From: a bacterium
GTDB lineage: Bacteria > Chloroflexota > Chloroflexia > Thermomicrobiales > UBA6265
Direction of reading: 5' to 3'
NCBI GenBank assembly: GCA_029977305.1
Contig: JAPOLF010000063.1
Coordinates: 1 to 10,363 of the forward strand
Length of the DNA stretch: 10,363 bases
The translations under genes were made by a program, and so were the position numbers. This document shows positions 1-7,395 of the stretch, piece by piece; the stretch's first letter is position 1; each line of letters begins with the position of its first letter. The notes beneath the pieces were generated by a model. The model had not been told where the DNA came from. It saw nothing but the letters and a program-made list of their open reading frames with translations, and searched no databases.

Positions 1-283
1 CAAGGTGGGGGCCCATGCCGTGGGCAGTGATGGCGACGCGCCCGAAGCCGCGCTCCTTTGCCTCATCGACGGAGGCGGCGCCCTCGACGCCGCGGCTGCG
101 CAGGCGCTCGACGACTTGCGGGTTGTGGATGACATCGCCGATGGGGGCAATCGGGCCGGTGACGGCCGCTGCCTGCTCGACGATGTCCAGGGCGCGGCGG
201 ACGCCCCAGCAGTAGCCGAGTTCCGCGGCGACGACGATGCGCTTGGTCGGGATGGAGGTGGTATCAGGGGTGGCGGTGGACAT
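1..283 (-). CDS. ispH: 4-hydroxy-3-methylbut-2-enyl diphosphate reductase, N-terminal part (cut by window edge)
   Basis: IspH (LytB) carries out the last step of the MEP isoprenoid pathway, reducing HMBPP to IPP and DMAPP with a [4Fe-4S] cluster in the cytoplasm. The minus-strand reading from the ATG at 281-283 gives 94 residues before the window ends. It shows the family landmarks in order: GYCWGVRRAL at residues 23-32, whose Cys25 corresponds to the first cluster cysteine; HNPQVVERL at 53-61, whose His53 is the substrate-binding histidine; and TAHGMGPH at 86-93, with the second conserved histidine, His88. Spacing of the three agrees with the E. coli enzyme. The C-terminal two thirds, with the other two cluster cysteines, lie outside the window. 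It is a housekeeping gene, divergent from the next gene and probably unrelated to the accessory genes further right. Confidence 0.95.
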   Translation of the reverse strand, partial: MSTATPDTTSIPTKRIVVAAELGYCWGVRRALDIVEQAAAVTGPIAPIGDVIHNPQVVERLRSRGVEGAASVDEAKERGFGRVAITAHGMGPHL

Positions 284-354
284 CGGCAACCTCAATCGGT
301 GCGAGACGGGAACGAAACACGGTCCAAACCCGTCGACGCAGTGAACGCGATGGC

Positions 355-360
355 AGTATA
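355..360 (-). promoter_or_regulatory. Possible -10 element for ispH
   Basis: Read on the minus strand this is TATACT, a close match to the bacterial -10 consensus and the only AT-rich hexamer in the 215-base gap between ispH and the divergent gene. It lies about 70 bases upstream of the ispH start codon. No convincing -35 hexamer (TTGACA type) is seen 16-18 bases further upstream, where the sequence is ACGGCG. The call is therefore weak. The rest of the gap (284-498) holds only the inverted repeat and the ribosome binding site listed separately. Confidence 0.25.
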
Positions 361-452
361 GTCCGGGTGATTCGCCACGCCGTAGCGCAGATATCCCGGC
401 ATGCGACCGATGCTCGGACGGGCGTTCCACTTGACGCACACGACTGATGGCG

Positions 453-467
453 GGCACCCGCGGTGCC
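453..467. promoter_or_regulatory. Perfect inverted repeat upstream of the surface-protein gene (possible operator)
   Basis: GGCACC-CGC-GGTGCC is a perfect 6-3-6 inverted repeat ending 31 bases before the chosen start codon at 499. A TTGACG hexamer at 431-436 could serve as a -35 box, and with normal spacing the -10 would fall inside or beside this repeat. The position suits an operator, but no good -10 hexamer is visible. A leader hairpin or chance in GC-rich DNA are alternatives. Confidence 0.3.
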
Positions 468-487
468 ACTTTCGCCTGAATCCCCGC

Positions 488-493
488 GGAGGG
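488..493 (+). promoter_or_regulatory. Ribosome binding site that fixes the start at 499
   Basis: GGAGGG lies 5 bases before the ATG at 499. This favours that ATG over the in-frame GTG at 463, which sits inside the inverted repeat and has no Shine-Dalgarno sequence in front of it. Confidence 0.75.
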
Positions 494-498
494 ATCTG

Positions 499-1881
499 AT
501 GACGGACGCACCTGCGGCGACTTCTCGCCGGTCACGAGCCACCCGGGTTGCCACGGCGGCGGGGATGGCGGTGAGCATCGGCGCGGCAGCGGCGCTGGTG
601 ATGATGATGGCTGGCCGCGGGGCACCGGAGCTGCGGCAGCTTGCAGCCCAGCAACCAGTCACCTCGATGACGGAGTTCACGGTGGGCGCGCCCCACCTGC
701 AAACCATCGCCCAAGGGATCGTGACGATCGACGGGCCGGTGGTGTGGCGGATGCGCGAGACGACCGTGCCGCTGACGACCGAAACCGAGGCGCCGAACGC
801 GAGTTTCGCGGTGCAGCGGAGCGGGACGACGATCTATCGGAATGACCTGACCAGCCGCCGCACGCGACTGGAGACGGGCGAGGCGCTCTTCCTGCCACAG
901 GGCGATCCCGCATCGCGGGTGGCGGTGGGGACGGACCCATCGGTGGTGTGGAACATCGAGATGCTGCCGCAGGCGGTGGCCGCGGTGCCGGGTGCCGGGA
1001 TGCCGCTCTTCAGCAGCGACCCGATCACCGATTACCCGGCGGGGACGTTTGATCTGGAATTGCAGCGGGCCGTGCTCCTCCCCGGCGAGGTGAGCGAGCT
1101 GCCGGGACATCTCGGCCCGGCGCTGGTGATCGTGGGATCGGGGCGGGTGCAGGTGTCCGCGATCGGGCAACCGCCGCAGCCGATCGGGGCGGGAACCGGG
1201 TTCTTGGCACGCGACGCCGTCACGATTCGGAATGGAGACACCCAGCCGGCCACGTTTCTCGTGGTGTTAGTGGGCGACGGGGTCGATGGGTCGGAGGGGA
1301 TCACCGTTCCGGTGACGTCCACCGGCCAAACCACGCAGACGCAGTTGCCGACCCCGGTGACCGGCCAACCGACGCAGCCTCCACTCTTGCAGACGCCGGT
1401 TCCGGTGCCGACCGCGGTGCTCGCCCCGACGATGGTCCCGGCGACACTCCCGCCCGTGCTTCAGCCGACAGCTCCGCCGGTGGTCGAGCCGACCGTCGCG
1501 CCGGACGTGCAACCGAGCGACGGTGACACCGACGGCGACGGACTCTCGGACGCTGAGGAGGCGGCCTACAACTCCGATCCGCTGAACAAGGACTACGACG
1601 CGGACGGTCTGCTCGACGGGGTTGAGGTGTACCAGACGGGGACCGATCCGCTGAACAACGACACCGACGGCGACGGCCTGCTCGATGGCGAGGAGATCAA
1701 TACCTACGGCACCTCACCAGCCTCGGGTGATTCGGATGGCGATGGACTCACCGATGGCGAGGAGATCTACACCTACGGGACCGGGCCGGCCTCCTACGAC
1801 ACAGACGGCGACGGGTATGGGGATGGGGACGAGGTGTACACCTTCGGCACCAACCCGCTCGACCCGGCCAGCACCCCGTAA
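499..1881 (+). CDS. Exported cupin-like protein with C-terminal thrombospondin type 3 calcium-binding repeats
   Basis: The protein has 460 residues from the ATG preceded by GGAGGG. The N-terminus is Arg-rich (residues 10-16), followed by a hydrophobic stretch (about 17-39, rich in Ala, Val and Met). This looks like a signal anchor or uncleaved signal peptide, and there is no lipobox cysteine. Residues about 55-270 contain two beta-rich segments with cupin-like character, including GEALFLPQG and later VLLPGEVSELPGH. The metal-binding histidines of classical cupins are not obvious, so this is a weak fold call. Residues 272-342 form a Pro/Thr/Gln-rich linker, typical of extracellular spacers. 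The C-terminus has five Asp-rich repeats of the form DxDGDGLxDGEE, each a Ca2+-binding loop. I infer a cell-surface or secreted calcium-stabilised protein. There is no enzymatic assignment. The next gene starts 47 bases downstream with no visible terminator. Confidence 0.85.
   Translation: MTDAPAATSRRSRATRVATAAGMAVSIGAAAALVMMMAGRGAPELRQLAAQQPVTSMTEFTVGAPHLQTIAQGIVTIDGPVVWRMRETTVPLTTETEAPNASFAVQRSGTTIYRNDLTSRRTRLETGEALFLPQGDPASRVAVGTDPSVVWNIEMLPQAVAAVPGAGMPLFSSDPITDYPAGTFDLELQRAVLLPGEVSELPGHLGPALVIVGSGRVQVSAIGQPPQPIGAGTGFLARDAVTIRNGDTQPATFLVVLVGDGVDGSEGITVPVTSTGQTTQTQLPTPVTGQPTQPPLLQTPVPVPTAVLAPTMVPATLPPVLQPTAPPVVEPTVAPDVQPSDGDTDGDGLSDAEEAAYNSDPLNKDYDADGLLDGVEVYQTGTDPLNNDTDGDGLLDGEEINTYGTSPASGDSDGDGLTDGEEIYTYGTGPASYDTDGDGYGDGDEVYTFGTNPLDPASTP
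1525..1866 (+). repeat. Five tandem thrombospondin type 3-like repeats within the surface protein
   Basis: The repeat units start at 1525, 1591, 1660, 1729 and 1798. The first is 22 codons long and the others 23. Each begins with an Asp-rich loop (DTDGDGLSD, DYDADGLLD, DTDGDGLLD, DSDGDGLTD, DTDGDGYGD) and most continue with a GEE or DE pair and a Y/F-GT-x-P turn. The second unit has Ala in place of the central Gly (DADG). Conservation is stronger in protein than in DNA, so these look like old, selected repeats and not a recent expansion. Confidence 0.85.
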
Positions 1882-1928
1882 GGTTCACGACTGCAAAGAT
1901 CGGCACGACGAACAGAACGGAGCAGCAC

Positions 1929-2954
1929 ATGGCGGAGCGGGTCCGGGTGGCGTTGATCGGGGCAGGGCGGATCGGCAAGAGCCATGCGGAGACGCTGGCA
2001 TTCCGGGTGCCGGGGGCGGAGTTGGTCGGGGTCGCCGATGTCTTCCCGGACGCGGCGAAGCGCGTGGCCGAGACGGTGCGCGCGCCGAAGTGGACGACCG
2101 ATGCGCTGGAGTTGGTGCATGACCCCGAGGTCGACGCAGTCGCGATCGTCTAGAGCACGGACACGCACGCCCCGTTGATCGTGGCCGCGGCGGAGGAGGC
2201 CGGGAAGCATGTCTTCTGCGAGAAGCCGATCGCGCTGGATCTGGAGGCGACGGATCGGGCGATCGCCGCGGTGGCGAAGGCCGGGATCCTGTTCCAGATC
2301 GGATTCCAACGACGGTTCGATCCCGCCTATGCGAAAGCGAAGGCATTGATCACGAGCGGGGCGCTGGGGACAATCGAGCACATCCGGGACACGATGCGCG
2401 ATCCGGGTCCGCCGCCGCGGGCGTACCTCGAAGTGTGCGGCGGGTTGTACCGTGACATGACGATCCACAACTTCGACTGCGTGCGCTGGCTGATGGGCCG
2501 GGAGCCGCGTGAGGTGTTCGCAATGGGGTCGTCGCTGGTCGATCCGATGTTCGCTGAGTTGGGGGACGTGGACACGAGCATCGTCTCGATCCGGTTCGAC
2601 AATGATGCGCTGGCGGTGATCGACAACAGCCGTCGTTCCAACTTCGGGTACGACGTGCGGACGGAGGTGTTCGGAAGCAAGGGGGCGCTGCTGATCGGGC
2701 AGCATGCCGACACTCCGATGCTCCGCCTCGATGCCGAGGGGACACACACCGACCACGTCTACTTCTTCCTCGAGCGATTCGCCGGGGCCTACATCACCGA
2801 ATTGCAGGTGTGGATCGCGGCGATTCAGGCGGGCAAGGCCGAGGGTCCGGACGGGCGTGATGCGCGCGCGGCAATCGCACTGGCCTATGCGGCGGAGGCG
2901 TCGCGGGCGGAGCGGGCGTTGGTCGACTGCTCACGATGGAGCGCCCCCGCGTAG
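1929..2954 (+). pseudogene. Gfo/Idh/MocA dehydrogenase, inositol 2-dehydrogenase type, interrupted by an in-frame amber codon
   Basis: The frame codes for 341 residues, the usual length for this family, but codon 75 (2151-2153) is TAG. Reading continues in the same frame on both sides. Upstream is the Rossmann motif GAGRIGKSH (residues 11-19) and the DPEVDAVAIV strand. Downstream is STDTHAPL and CEKPIAL, with catalytic Lys99, then GGLYRDMTIHNFD with Asp176 and His180. That K/D/H triad matches Bacillus subtilis IolG (K97, D172, H176), as does the later DNSRRSNFGYDVRTEVFGSKG-type region. IolG-like enzymes oxidise myo-inositol or related polyols and sugars with NAD+. The ATG at 1929 has GGAG 6 bases upstream. 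The expected residue at codon 75 is Ser, Thr or Pro, so TCG to TAG is a simple explanation. If the stop is real, only a 74-residue Rossmann stub is made. A good Shine-Dalgarno sequence near 2190 precedes an ATG at 2209, but that ATG is out of frame. A sequencing or assembly error is the main alternative. Confidence 0.85.
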
Positions 2955-2975
2955 GACCGCATCGGGAGCAGCGCG

Positions 2976-4448
2976 ATGGCACCGTCGGCTTTCGGGGATG
3001 CCCTGCTTGGCGCGATCGCATCTGACACCGACCGGCTCGCCATCATCGGGGCGACCGGGGAGGGGTGGTCGCGCGGAGATCTGGCGGCAGCGATCGCACA
3101 AGTCGGAACGGCACTGCGCAGCGCCGGCTTCGGCGCCGGGGCGCGGGTGGCGATCGCGATCCCGGATGGGCCGCTCGCGGCGGTGACGATTCTCGCGGTG
3201 GCCTGTCACGCGGTGGCGATCCCGCTTCCGGATGACACGGACGCAGCGACGGTGCGGTGGATCGATGCGATCCAACCGGATCTGGTGATCACCGCGGAGG
3301 TCCGACGCCCGCTGCGTGAGGCCCTGCAGGAACGCGGCATCTCGGCCGCGATGCTGTCAGGCAGTGGCCCGCAGGCCCGCTTGATGGTCATGGAGGATAG
3401 GGCCGGTGGCGGTGATCAGCCGGGGAGGTCGGGCATCGCGTTTCTGATGCTCACCTCCGGATCGACCGGAGTGCCCAAACAGATCCCACGCACCGGGGAG
3501 AACGTGGTGACGGCCACCATGACGTATGGCCATGCCATTGGCCTGCATCCAGATGATCGCGCGTTGACGGCAATGCCCTTGCACCACAGTCATGGGTTGA
3601 TGGCCGGGGTGGTGATGCCGCTGCTGCTCGGGGGATCGACGGTGGTGCTCTCCGGGATGGAGGTGGAGGGGATCAGTCGGGCGTTGGCGGAGCGGCAGCC
3701 GACGTGGATGACGGGAGGACCGGCGTTGCATCAGCGCATGTTGGCGCGGCTCGGCGAGGAGCGGATGCCGAGCGTGCGGTTCGTGCGGTGCGCGTCGGAT
3801 CGGCTGACGCCTGAGTTGCGGGTGCGTCTCGCGGAGGCCTATCGGGCGCCGGTGATCACCTCCTACGGCGTGACGGAATGCCCATTCGCCACGGCGCAGC
3901 ATCCGGAGGTGCCGATTGATCCCGACGGGGTCGGGGTGCCGATCGTGGATCTCGCGGTGCTGGATCGCAATTGGCAACCTGTTGCGATCGGGGAGATCGG
4001 GGCGATCGGGGTGCGGGGCGCGGCGGTGTCCCCAGTGGGGCGCGTCGGTGACGGATGGTACCTGCCGGGGGATCTCGGGCAACTCCTGCCGAGCGGGGCG
4101 TTGCGGTACGTGGGGCGGACACGCGAGGCGATCCGTCGCGGGAGCGAGGAGATCGATCCGGGGGCCATCGAGGCGGTGATCGGCGGATTGGACGGGGTCG
4201 CTGAGGTGGCGGTGTTCCCTCTGGAGCACGAGGTGCTGGGTGAGGACATCGGGGCGGCGGTCGTGTTGCGGTCCGGTCGCGAGGTGACCGCGCGGGATGT
4301 TCGGCAGGCGGTGCTGCGGGGACTTCCTGCGTCCTGCGTGCCGCGGCGGATCTGGGTAGTCGCTGCGCTGCCCACGACGAGCACCGGGAAGATCGCACGG
4401 GCGATGGTGCGTGAGGCGGCGGAACGGGACGGCGAGCTGCTCGGCTAG
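2976..4448 (+). CDS. Stand-alone adenylate-forming acyl ligase (AMP-binding superfamily)
   Basis: This is a 490-residue ANL-superfamily enzyme that would activate a carboxylic acid as its acyl-AMP and pass it to CoA or a carrier-protein thiol. All core motifs are present: the P-loop LTSGSTGVPK at residues 159-168; MPLHHSHGL, the ligase-type A4 motif; SYGVTEC at 296-302; YLPGDLG at 362-368; GRTREAIRRG; and PTTSTGK ending in catalytic Lys472. The HHSHG version of A4 resembles acyl- or oxalate-CoA ligases more than amino-acid-activating NRPS domains, so an organic or aryl acid substrate is likelier than an amino acid (inference). It carries no carrier domain. The ATG at 2976 has GGGAG 7 bases upstream and lies 21 bases after the interrupted dehydrogenase, so the two probably share a transcript. 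It could load the carrier-thioesterase protein encoded at 7904-8833. Confidence 0.92.
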   Translation: MAPSAFGDALLGAIASDTDRLAIIGATGEGWSRGDLAAAIAQVGTALRSAGFGAGARVAIAIPDGPLAAVTILAVACHAVAIPLPDDTDAATVRWIDAIQPDLVITAEVRRPLREALQERGISAAMLSGSGPQARLMVMEDRAGGGDQPGRSGIAFLMLTSGSTGVPKQIPRTGENVVTATMTYGHAIGLHPDDRALTAMPLHHSHGLMAGVVMPLLLGGSTVVLSGMEVEGISRALAERQPTWMTGGPALHQRMLARLGEERMPSVRFVRCASDRLTPELRVRLAEAYRAPVITSYGVTECPFATAQHPEVPIDPDGVGVPIVDLAVLDRNWQPVAIGEIGAIGVRGAAVSPVGRVGDGWYLPGDLGQLLPSGALRYVGRTREAIRRGSEEIDPGAIEAVIGGLDGVAEVAVFPLEHEVLGEDIGAAVVLRSGREVTARDVRQAVLRGLPASCVPRRIWVVAALPTTSTGKIARAMVREAAERDGELLG

Positions 4449-4456
4449 TGCCGGGC
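4439..4456. terminator. Hairpin across the convergent gene ends (possible terminator)
   Basis: The sequence folds as a 7-pair stem (GCTCGGC with GCCGGGC, one G-U pair) around a TAGT loop. The loop contains the TAG stop codon of the ligase. The hairpin sits almost exactly in the 9-base gap between the convergent ligase and GMC genes, where a two-way terminator would be useful. No T-run follows on either strand, so it is not a classical intrinsic terminator. Confidence 0.35.
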
Positions 4457-4457
4457 G

Positions 4458-5921
4458 TCAGGCGAAGAAGGTGGCCGCGCGCCAGCCGATGAGCATGCTG
4501 GCGGCGTTGGTGTTCGCGGAGACGGTGTCAGGGATGACCGAGGCGTCGGCGACGCGGAGGCCACTGATGCCACGCACCCGGAGATCAGGCGCCACGACGG
4601 CATCACTCCCCTGCCCCATCTTGCAGGTGCCAGTCGGATGGAACCACGGATTGACGGTGGCCCGCAGGTGGTCGGCGATGGCCTCGTCGCTTTCGGCGGC
4701 AGGACCGGGGACGGCCTCCTCGGCTCGCCATGGATCGAGGGCGGATTGAGCGACGATGTTTCGGGCTATGCGGACAGCGGTGACCATCGCGCGGAGATCG
4801 GCGGAATCTTGCAGGCAGGCGACATCGATCACGGAGGGGACGTCAGGGTCATTTGCTGCGAGGCGGACGGTGCCACGGCTGCGCGGGAAGGTCAGGCAGG
4901 GGTAGATGACGAAACACGGGGCATCGCCGGCGATTGACGGGGTGAAGCGCGGGATCTTGCCGAACGGGATCTCGAGGTCGGGTGTCGGGGCATCCGGGGT
5001 GGAGCGGGCGAAGACGCATCCCTCGACGAGATAGGCGTTGCGGTCGGAAATCGGTTGGCGGGCGGTGACGACGATGCTGGTGAAGAGGTGGTCCGTGAGG
5101 TTGTCGCCGACGGGGAGGTCGGCGGTCACGTCGATGCCGAGGGAGGTGAGGTGTTCGCCGGGTCCGATGCCGGAGAGGAGGAGCAGTCGGGGCGAGTCGT
5201 AGGTGCCGGCGGAGAGGACGACCTCGTCGGCATGGAGATCCTCCGTGGAGCCGTCGCGGCGAGCGCGGACGCCGACCGCGCGGTGACCCTCGAGGAGGAT
5301 CTTGGTGACCTGCGTCTCAGGGAGCACGGTGAGATTCGGACGATGGCGAATCGGGGTGACGAACGCGCGATGGGCGTTCATGCGCATTCCCTGATGTACC
5401 GTGAGGCGATTCCACCCGGCGCCCTCGAGGCGGCCGGTGTTGAAATCGCTATTCGCGGGATGGCCGGCTTGAAAGGCGGCTTCGAGCATCGCCTCGGAGA
5501 GGGGATGATGCGTCTCGGGGTAAGCGGGGCGGAGCAGGGCTTCGAGGGCGTCGAAGTCGGGACGGACGGCATCCCAGCCCCACCCGGTGGCGCCGAGGCG
5601 TTCCCAGCGGTCGTAGTCGGCAGCAGCGCCGCGGAGGTAGACGTTGCCGTTGATGCTGCTCGAGCCGCCGAGGACCTTGCCGCGAGGCATCGGGAGACGG
5701 CGCCCATCGGCACCGGGTTGGGGCGTCGACCGGTACTGCCAGTCGACGTCGCTGCCCCAAAGAGAGCCGGTCAGGCCGGGTTGCCGGACATCGTCGCGAT
5801 CATCGCTGCCGCCTGCCTCGATGAGGCAGACGCGGCGAGCGGGATCGGCGGAGAGGCGATGGGCGAGCGCACAGCCGGCGGACCCGGCGCCAACGATGAT
5901 GACGTCATACCCGGTGGGCAT
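4458..5921 (-). CDS. GMC-family FAD-dependent oxidoreductase (downstream copy)
   Basis: This 487-residue glucose-methanol-choline oxidoreductase oxidises an alcohol or sugar hydroxyl using FAD. The FAD-binding GAGSAG is at residues 11-16 and the beta-2 acidic residue is Glu35 (CLIEAG). GMC signature 1 is GKVLGGSSSING, and signature 2 is GTYDSPRLLLLSGIG. The C-terminal block is FHPTGTCKMGQGSDAV, whose His428 is the probable catalytic base, and NTNAA supplies the partner Asn. There is no signal peptide, so the protein is cytoplasmic. Whether it is a dehydrogenase or an oxidase cannot be told from sequence. The start ATG (5919-5921) lies 6 bases after the stop of the upstream GMC gene and has no clear Shine-Dalgarno sequence, which suggests translational coupling. 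It is last in the minus-strand operon and convergent with the ligase. It is paralogous to its neighbour and has exactly the same length. Confidence 0.93.
   Translation of the reverse strand: MPTGYDVIIVGAGSAGCALAHRLSADPARRVCLIEAGGSDDRDDVRQPGLTGSLWGSDVDWQYRSTPQPGADGRRLPMPRGKVLGGSSSINGNVYLRGAAADYDRWERLGATGWGWDAVRPDFDALEALLRPAYPETHHPLSEAMLEAAFQAGHPANSDFNTGRLEGAGWNRLTVHQGMRMNAHRAFVTPIRHRPNLTVLPETQVTKILLEGHRAVGVRARRDGSTEDLHADEVVLSAGTYDSPRLLLLSGIGPGEHLTSLGIDVTADLPVGDNLTDHLFTSIVVTARQPISDRNAYLVEGCVFARSTPDAPTPDLEIPFGKIPRFTPSIAGDAPCFVIYPCLTFPRSRGTVRLAANDPDVPSVIDVACLQDSADLRAMVTAVRIARNIVAQSALDPWRAEEAVPGPAAESDEAIADHLRATVNPWFHPTGTCKMGQGSDAVVAPDLRVRGISGLRVADASVIPDTVSANTNAASMLIGWRAATFFA
5815..5906 (-). repeat. 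Near-identical tract shared by the two GMC genes (downstream copy)
   Basis: This 92-base stretch matches 7285-7376 with one difference (A versus G in the CGGCGAGCGGG context). It codes for the FAD-binding N-terminus, about residues 6-36. Synonymous positions also match, unlike most of the two genes. The offset of 1470 bases equals one full gene plus its spacer. Confidence 0.85.
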
Positions 5922-5927
5922 GGGGCG

Positions 5928-7391
5928 CTAGGTGATGATCTCGCCGGCATGCCATCCGATGACCATGCAGGCGGCGTTGGTGTTCACCGAGACGTTGTCG
6001 GGCATGATCGAGCCATCGGCAACGCGGAGGCCGGCGATCCCGCGGACGCGGAGATCGGGTCCGACGACCGCATCACTCCCCTGCCCCATCTTGCAGGTGC
6101 CCATCGGGTGGAACCACGTGCTGACGTCCTTGGCGACGTAGGCGGCGATGGCCTCGTCGCTCTCGGTGGCGGTGCCGGGGAAGTGCTCGTCGACGCGCCA
6201 CGGGTCAAGCGCGGCTTGGGCGCCGATGGCGCGGCTGAGGCGGACCGCCTTGATCATCACTTCCATGTCGACCGGGTCTCGGAAATAGGCCGGGTCGATG
6301 AGGAGGGGGGCGTCTGGATCGGCCGCGGTGAGGCGGACGGTGCCGCGACTGCGGGGATTGGTGATGCCCGGGATGATGGTGTAGCGCGTCTTGCCGTCGT
6401 TGGCCTCCGGGGCGAAATGGGGCTCTTTGGCGAAGGAGATCTCGATGTCGCACTCCTCGGCCTCGGCGCTGGAGCGGGCGAAGGCGCAGCCCTCGGTGGC
6501 GTAAGCGTTGAGGGTGGAGATCGGCAGGCGCGAGGTGTAGACGATGCCGATGAGCAGGTGATCGGTGAGGTTGTCCCCGACCGGGAGATCGGCGACGACG
6601 GGGATGCCGAGATCCTCGAGGTGCTGACGTGGGCCGATGCCGGAGTGCATGAGGAGGCGCGGCGAGTCGAAGGCGCCGGCGCTGAGAACGACCTCCCCGG
6701 CGGGGATCAGTTCCTCGCCGCCGCTGCCGCGGACGACGACCCCGGTGGCGCGCTGCCCATCGAGGTGCACGCGGGTGACATGGGTGTCGGTGAGGACCGT
6801 GAGGTTGGGCCGATGACGGATGGGATCGACGAAGGCGCGGTGCGCATTCATGCGCTCACCTTGATGGATGGTGGAGCGGTTCCAGCCAGCGCCATCGAGG
6901 GTGCCGCTGTCGAAATCGGGATTGCGGGGGAGACCGGTCTGCACGGCGGCCTCCACCATCGCCTCGGAGATCGCGTTGTGCGGCGAGAGGGTGGACGGCT
7001 TGAGGACCTCCTCCATCGCCTCGAAGGAGCGGCGGATGGTGGCCCAGTTCCAGCCCTTCGCGCCGAGGCGTTCCCAGCGGTCGTAGTCGGTCGCGGCGCC
7101 GCGGAGGTAGACCATGCCGTTGAGGCTGCTGGTGCCGCCGAGGACCTTGCCGCGCGGCATCGCATGGGTGCGGCCGACGGTGCCCGGTTGAGGGATCGAA
7201 ACGTATTGCCAATCGACATCCGTGCCCCAGAGCGAGAAGTACTGGTGGGGGACGCGGATAGCCTCGCGGTCGTCGCTGCCGCCGGCCTCGATGAGGCAGA
7301 CGCGGCGGGCGGGATCGGCGGAGAGGCGATGGGCGAGCGCACAGCCGGCGGACCCGGCGCCAACGATGATGACGTCGTATCCGGCGGCCAT
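5928..7391 (-). CDS. GMC-family FAD-dependent oxidoreductase (upstream copy)
   Basis: The second GMC enzyme also has 487 residues and aligns without obvious gaps to the downstream copy, with more than half of residues the same by eye. It keeps GAGSAG (11-16), GKVLGGTSSLNG, GAFDSPRLLMHSGIG, and FHPMGTCKMGQGSDAV with His428, followed by NTNAA. It is therefore expected to be active. The copies differ most after residue 40 (DDRDDVRQP versus DDREAIRVP), around residues 130-165, and in the substrate-facing middle region. This suggests different substrates or successive oxidations. AAGGGAG (7401-7407, minus strand) lies 9 bases before the ATG, inside the end of the mutarotase-like gene. The two genes are separated by 4 bases, as expected for an operon. 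The relatives I recognise are choline-dehydrogenase-like alcohol dehydrogenases; the actual substrate is unknown. Confidence 0.93.
   Translation of the reverse strand: MAAGYDVIIVGAGSAGCALAHRLSADPARRVCLIEAGGSDDREAIRVPHQYFSLWGTDVDWQYVSIPQPGTVGRTHAMPRGKVLGGTSSLNGMVYLRGAATDYDRWERLGAKGWNWATIRRSFEAMEEVLKPSTLSPHNAISEAMVEAAVQTGLPRNPDFDSGTLDGAGWNRSTIHQGERMNAHRAFVDPIRHRPNLTVLTDTHVTRVHLDGQRATGVVVRGSGGEELIPAGEVVLSAGAFDSPRLLMHSGIGPRQHLEDLGIPVVADLPVGDNLTDHLLIGIVYTSRLPISTLNAYATEGCAFARSSAEAEECDIEISFAKEPHFAPEANDGKTRYTIIPGITNPRSRGTVRLTAADPDAPLLIDPAYFRDPVDMEVMIKAVRLSRAIGAQAALDPWRVDEHFPGTATESDEAIAAYVAKDVSTWFHPMGTCKMGQGSDAVVGPDLRVRGIAGLRVADGSIMPDNVSVNTNAACMVIGWHAGEIIT
7285..7376 (-). repeat. Near-identical tract shared by the two GMC genes (upstream copy)
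   Basis: Partner of 5815-5906. Shorter perfectly shared 30-base tracts occur at 7061-7090 (with 5591-5620) and 6071-6100 (with 4601-4630), all at the same 1470-base offset. The pattern fits an in-tandem duplication followed by divergence, with local gene conversion or strong local constraint. Confidence 0.85.
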
Positions 7392-7395
7392 GGGG

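Noticed and set aside
463..498. Extended start (GTG at 463) for the surface protein
   Set aside because: It has no ribosome site, lies within an inverted repeat, and would add residues before the signal-anchor. The ATG at 499 has GGAGGG at a good distance.
1525..1866. Tandem repeats as a CRISPR array or minisatellite
   Set aside because: The 69-base units are diverged in DNA, contiguous without spacers and in frame. They encode calcium-binding loops, so they are protein repeats.
2151..2153. Amber codon as a recoded amino acid (for example pyrrolysine or a reassigned code)
   Set aside because: TAG ends several neighbouring genes at their natural length, including this one, and no suppressor tRNA or recoding element is visible. 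A point mutation or sequencing error is simpler.
2209..2211. Restart of the dehydrogenase after the amber codon at an ATG following a GGAGGAGG sequence
   Set aside because: That ATG is in a different frame from the dehydrogenase. An in-frame TTG at 2175 exists but has no ribosome site and would lack the Rossmann nucleotide-binding part.
1794..2756. Minus-strand open frame of 320 codons across the dehydrogenase
   Set aside because: The composition is Arg/His/Pro-rich without motifs, while the plus strand carries a recognisable IolG-like protein. It is an antisense artefact. The same applies to the 290-codon minus frame at 3357-4229 under the ligase.
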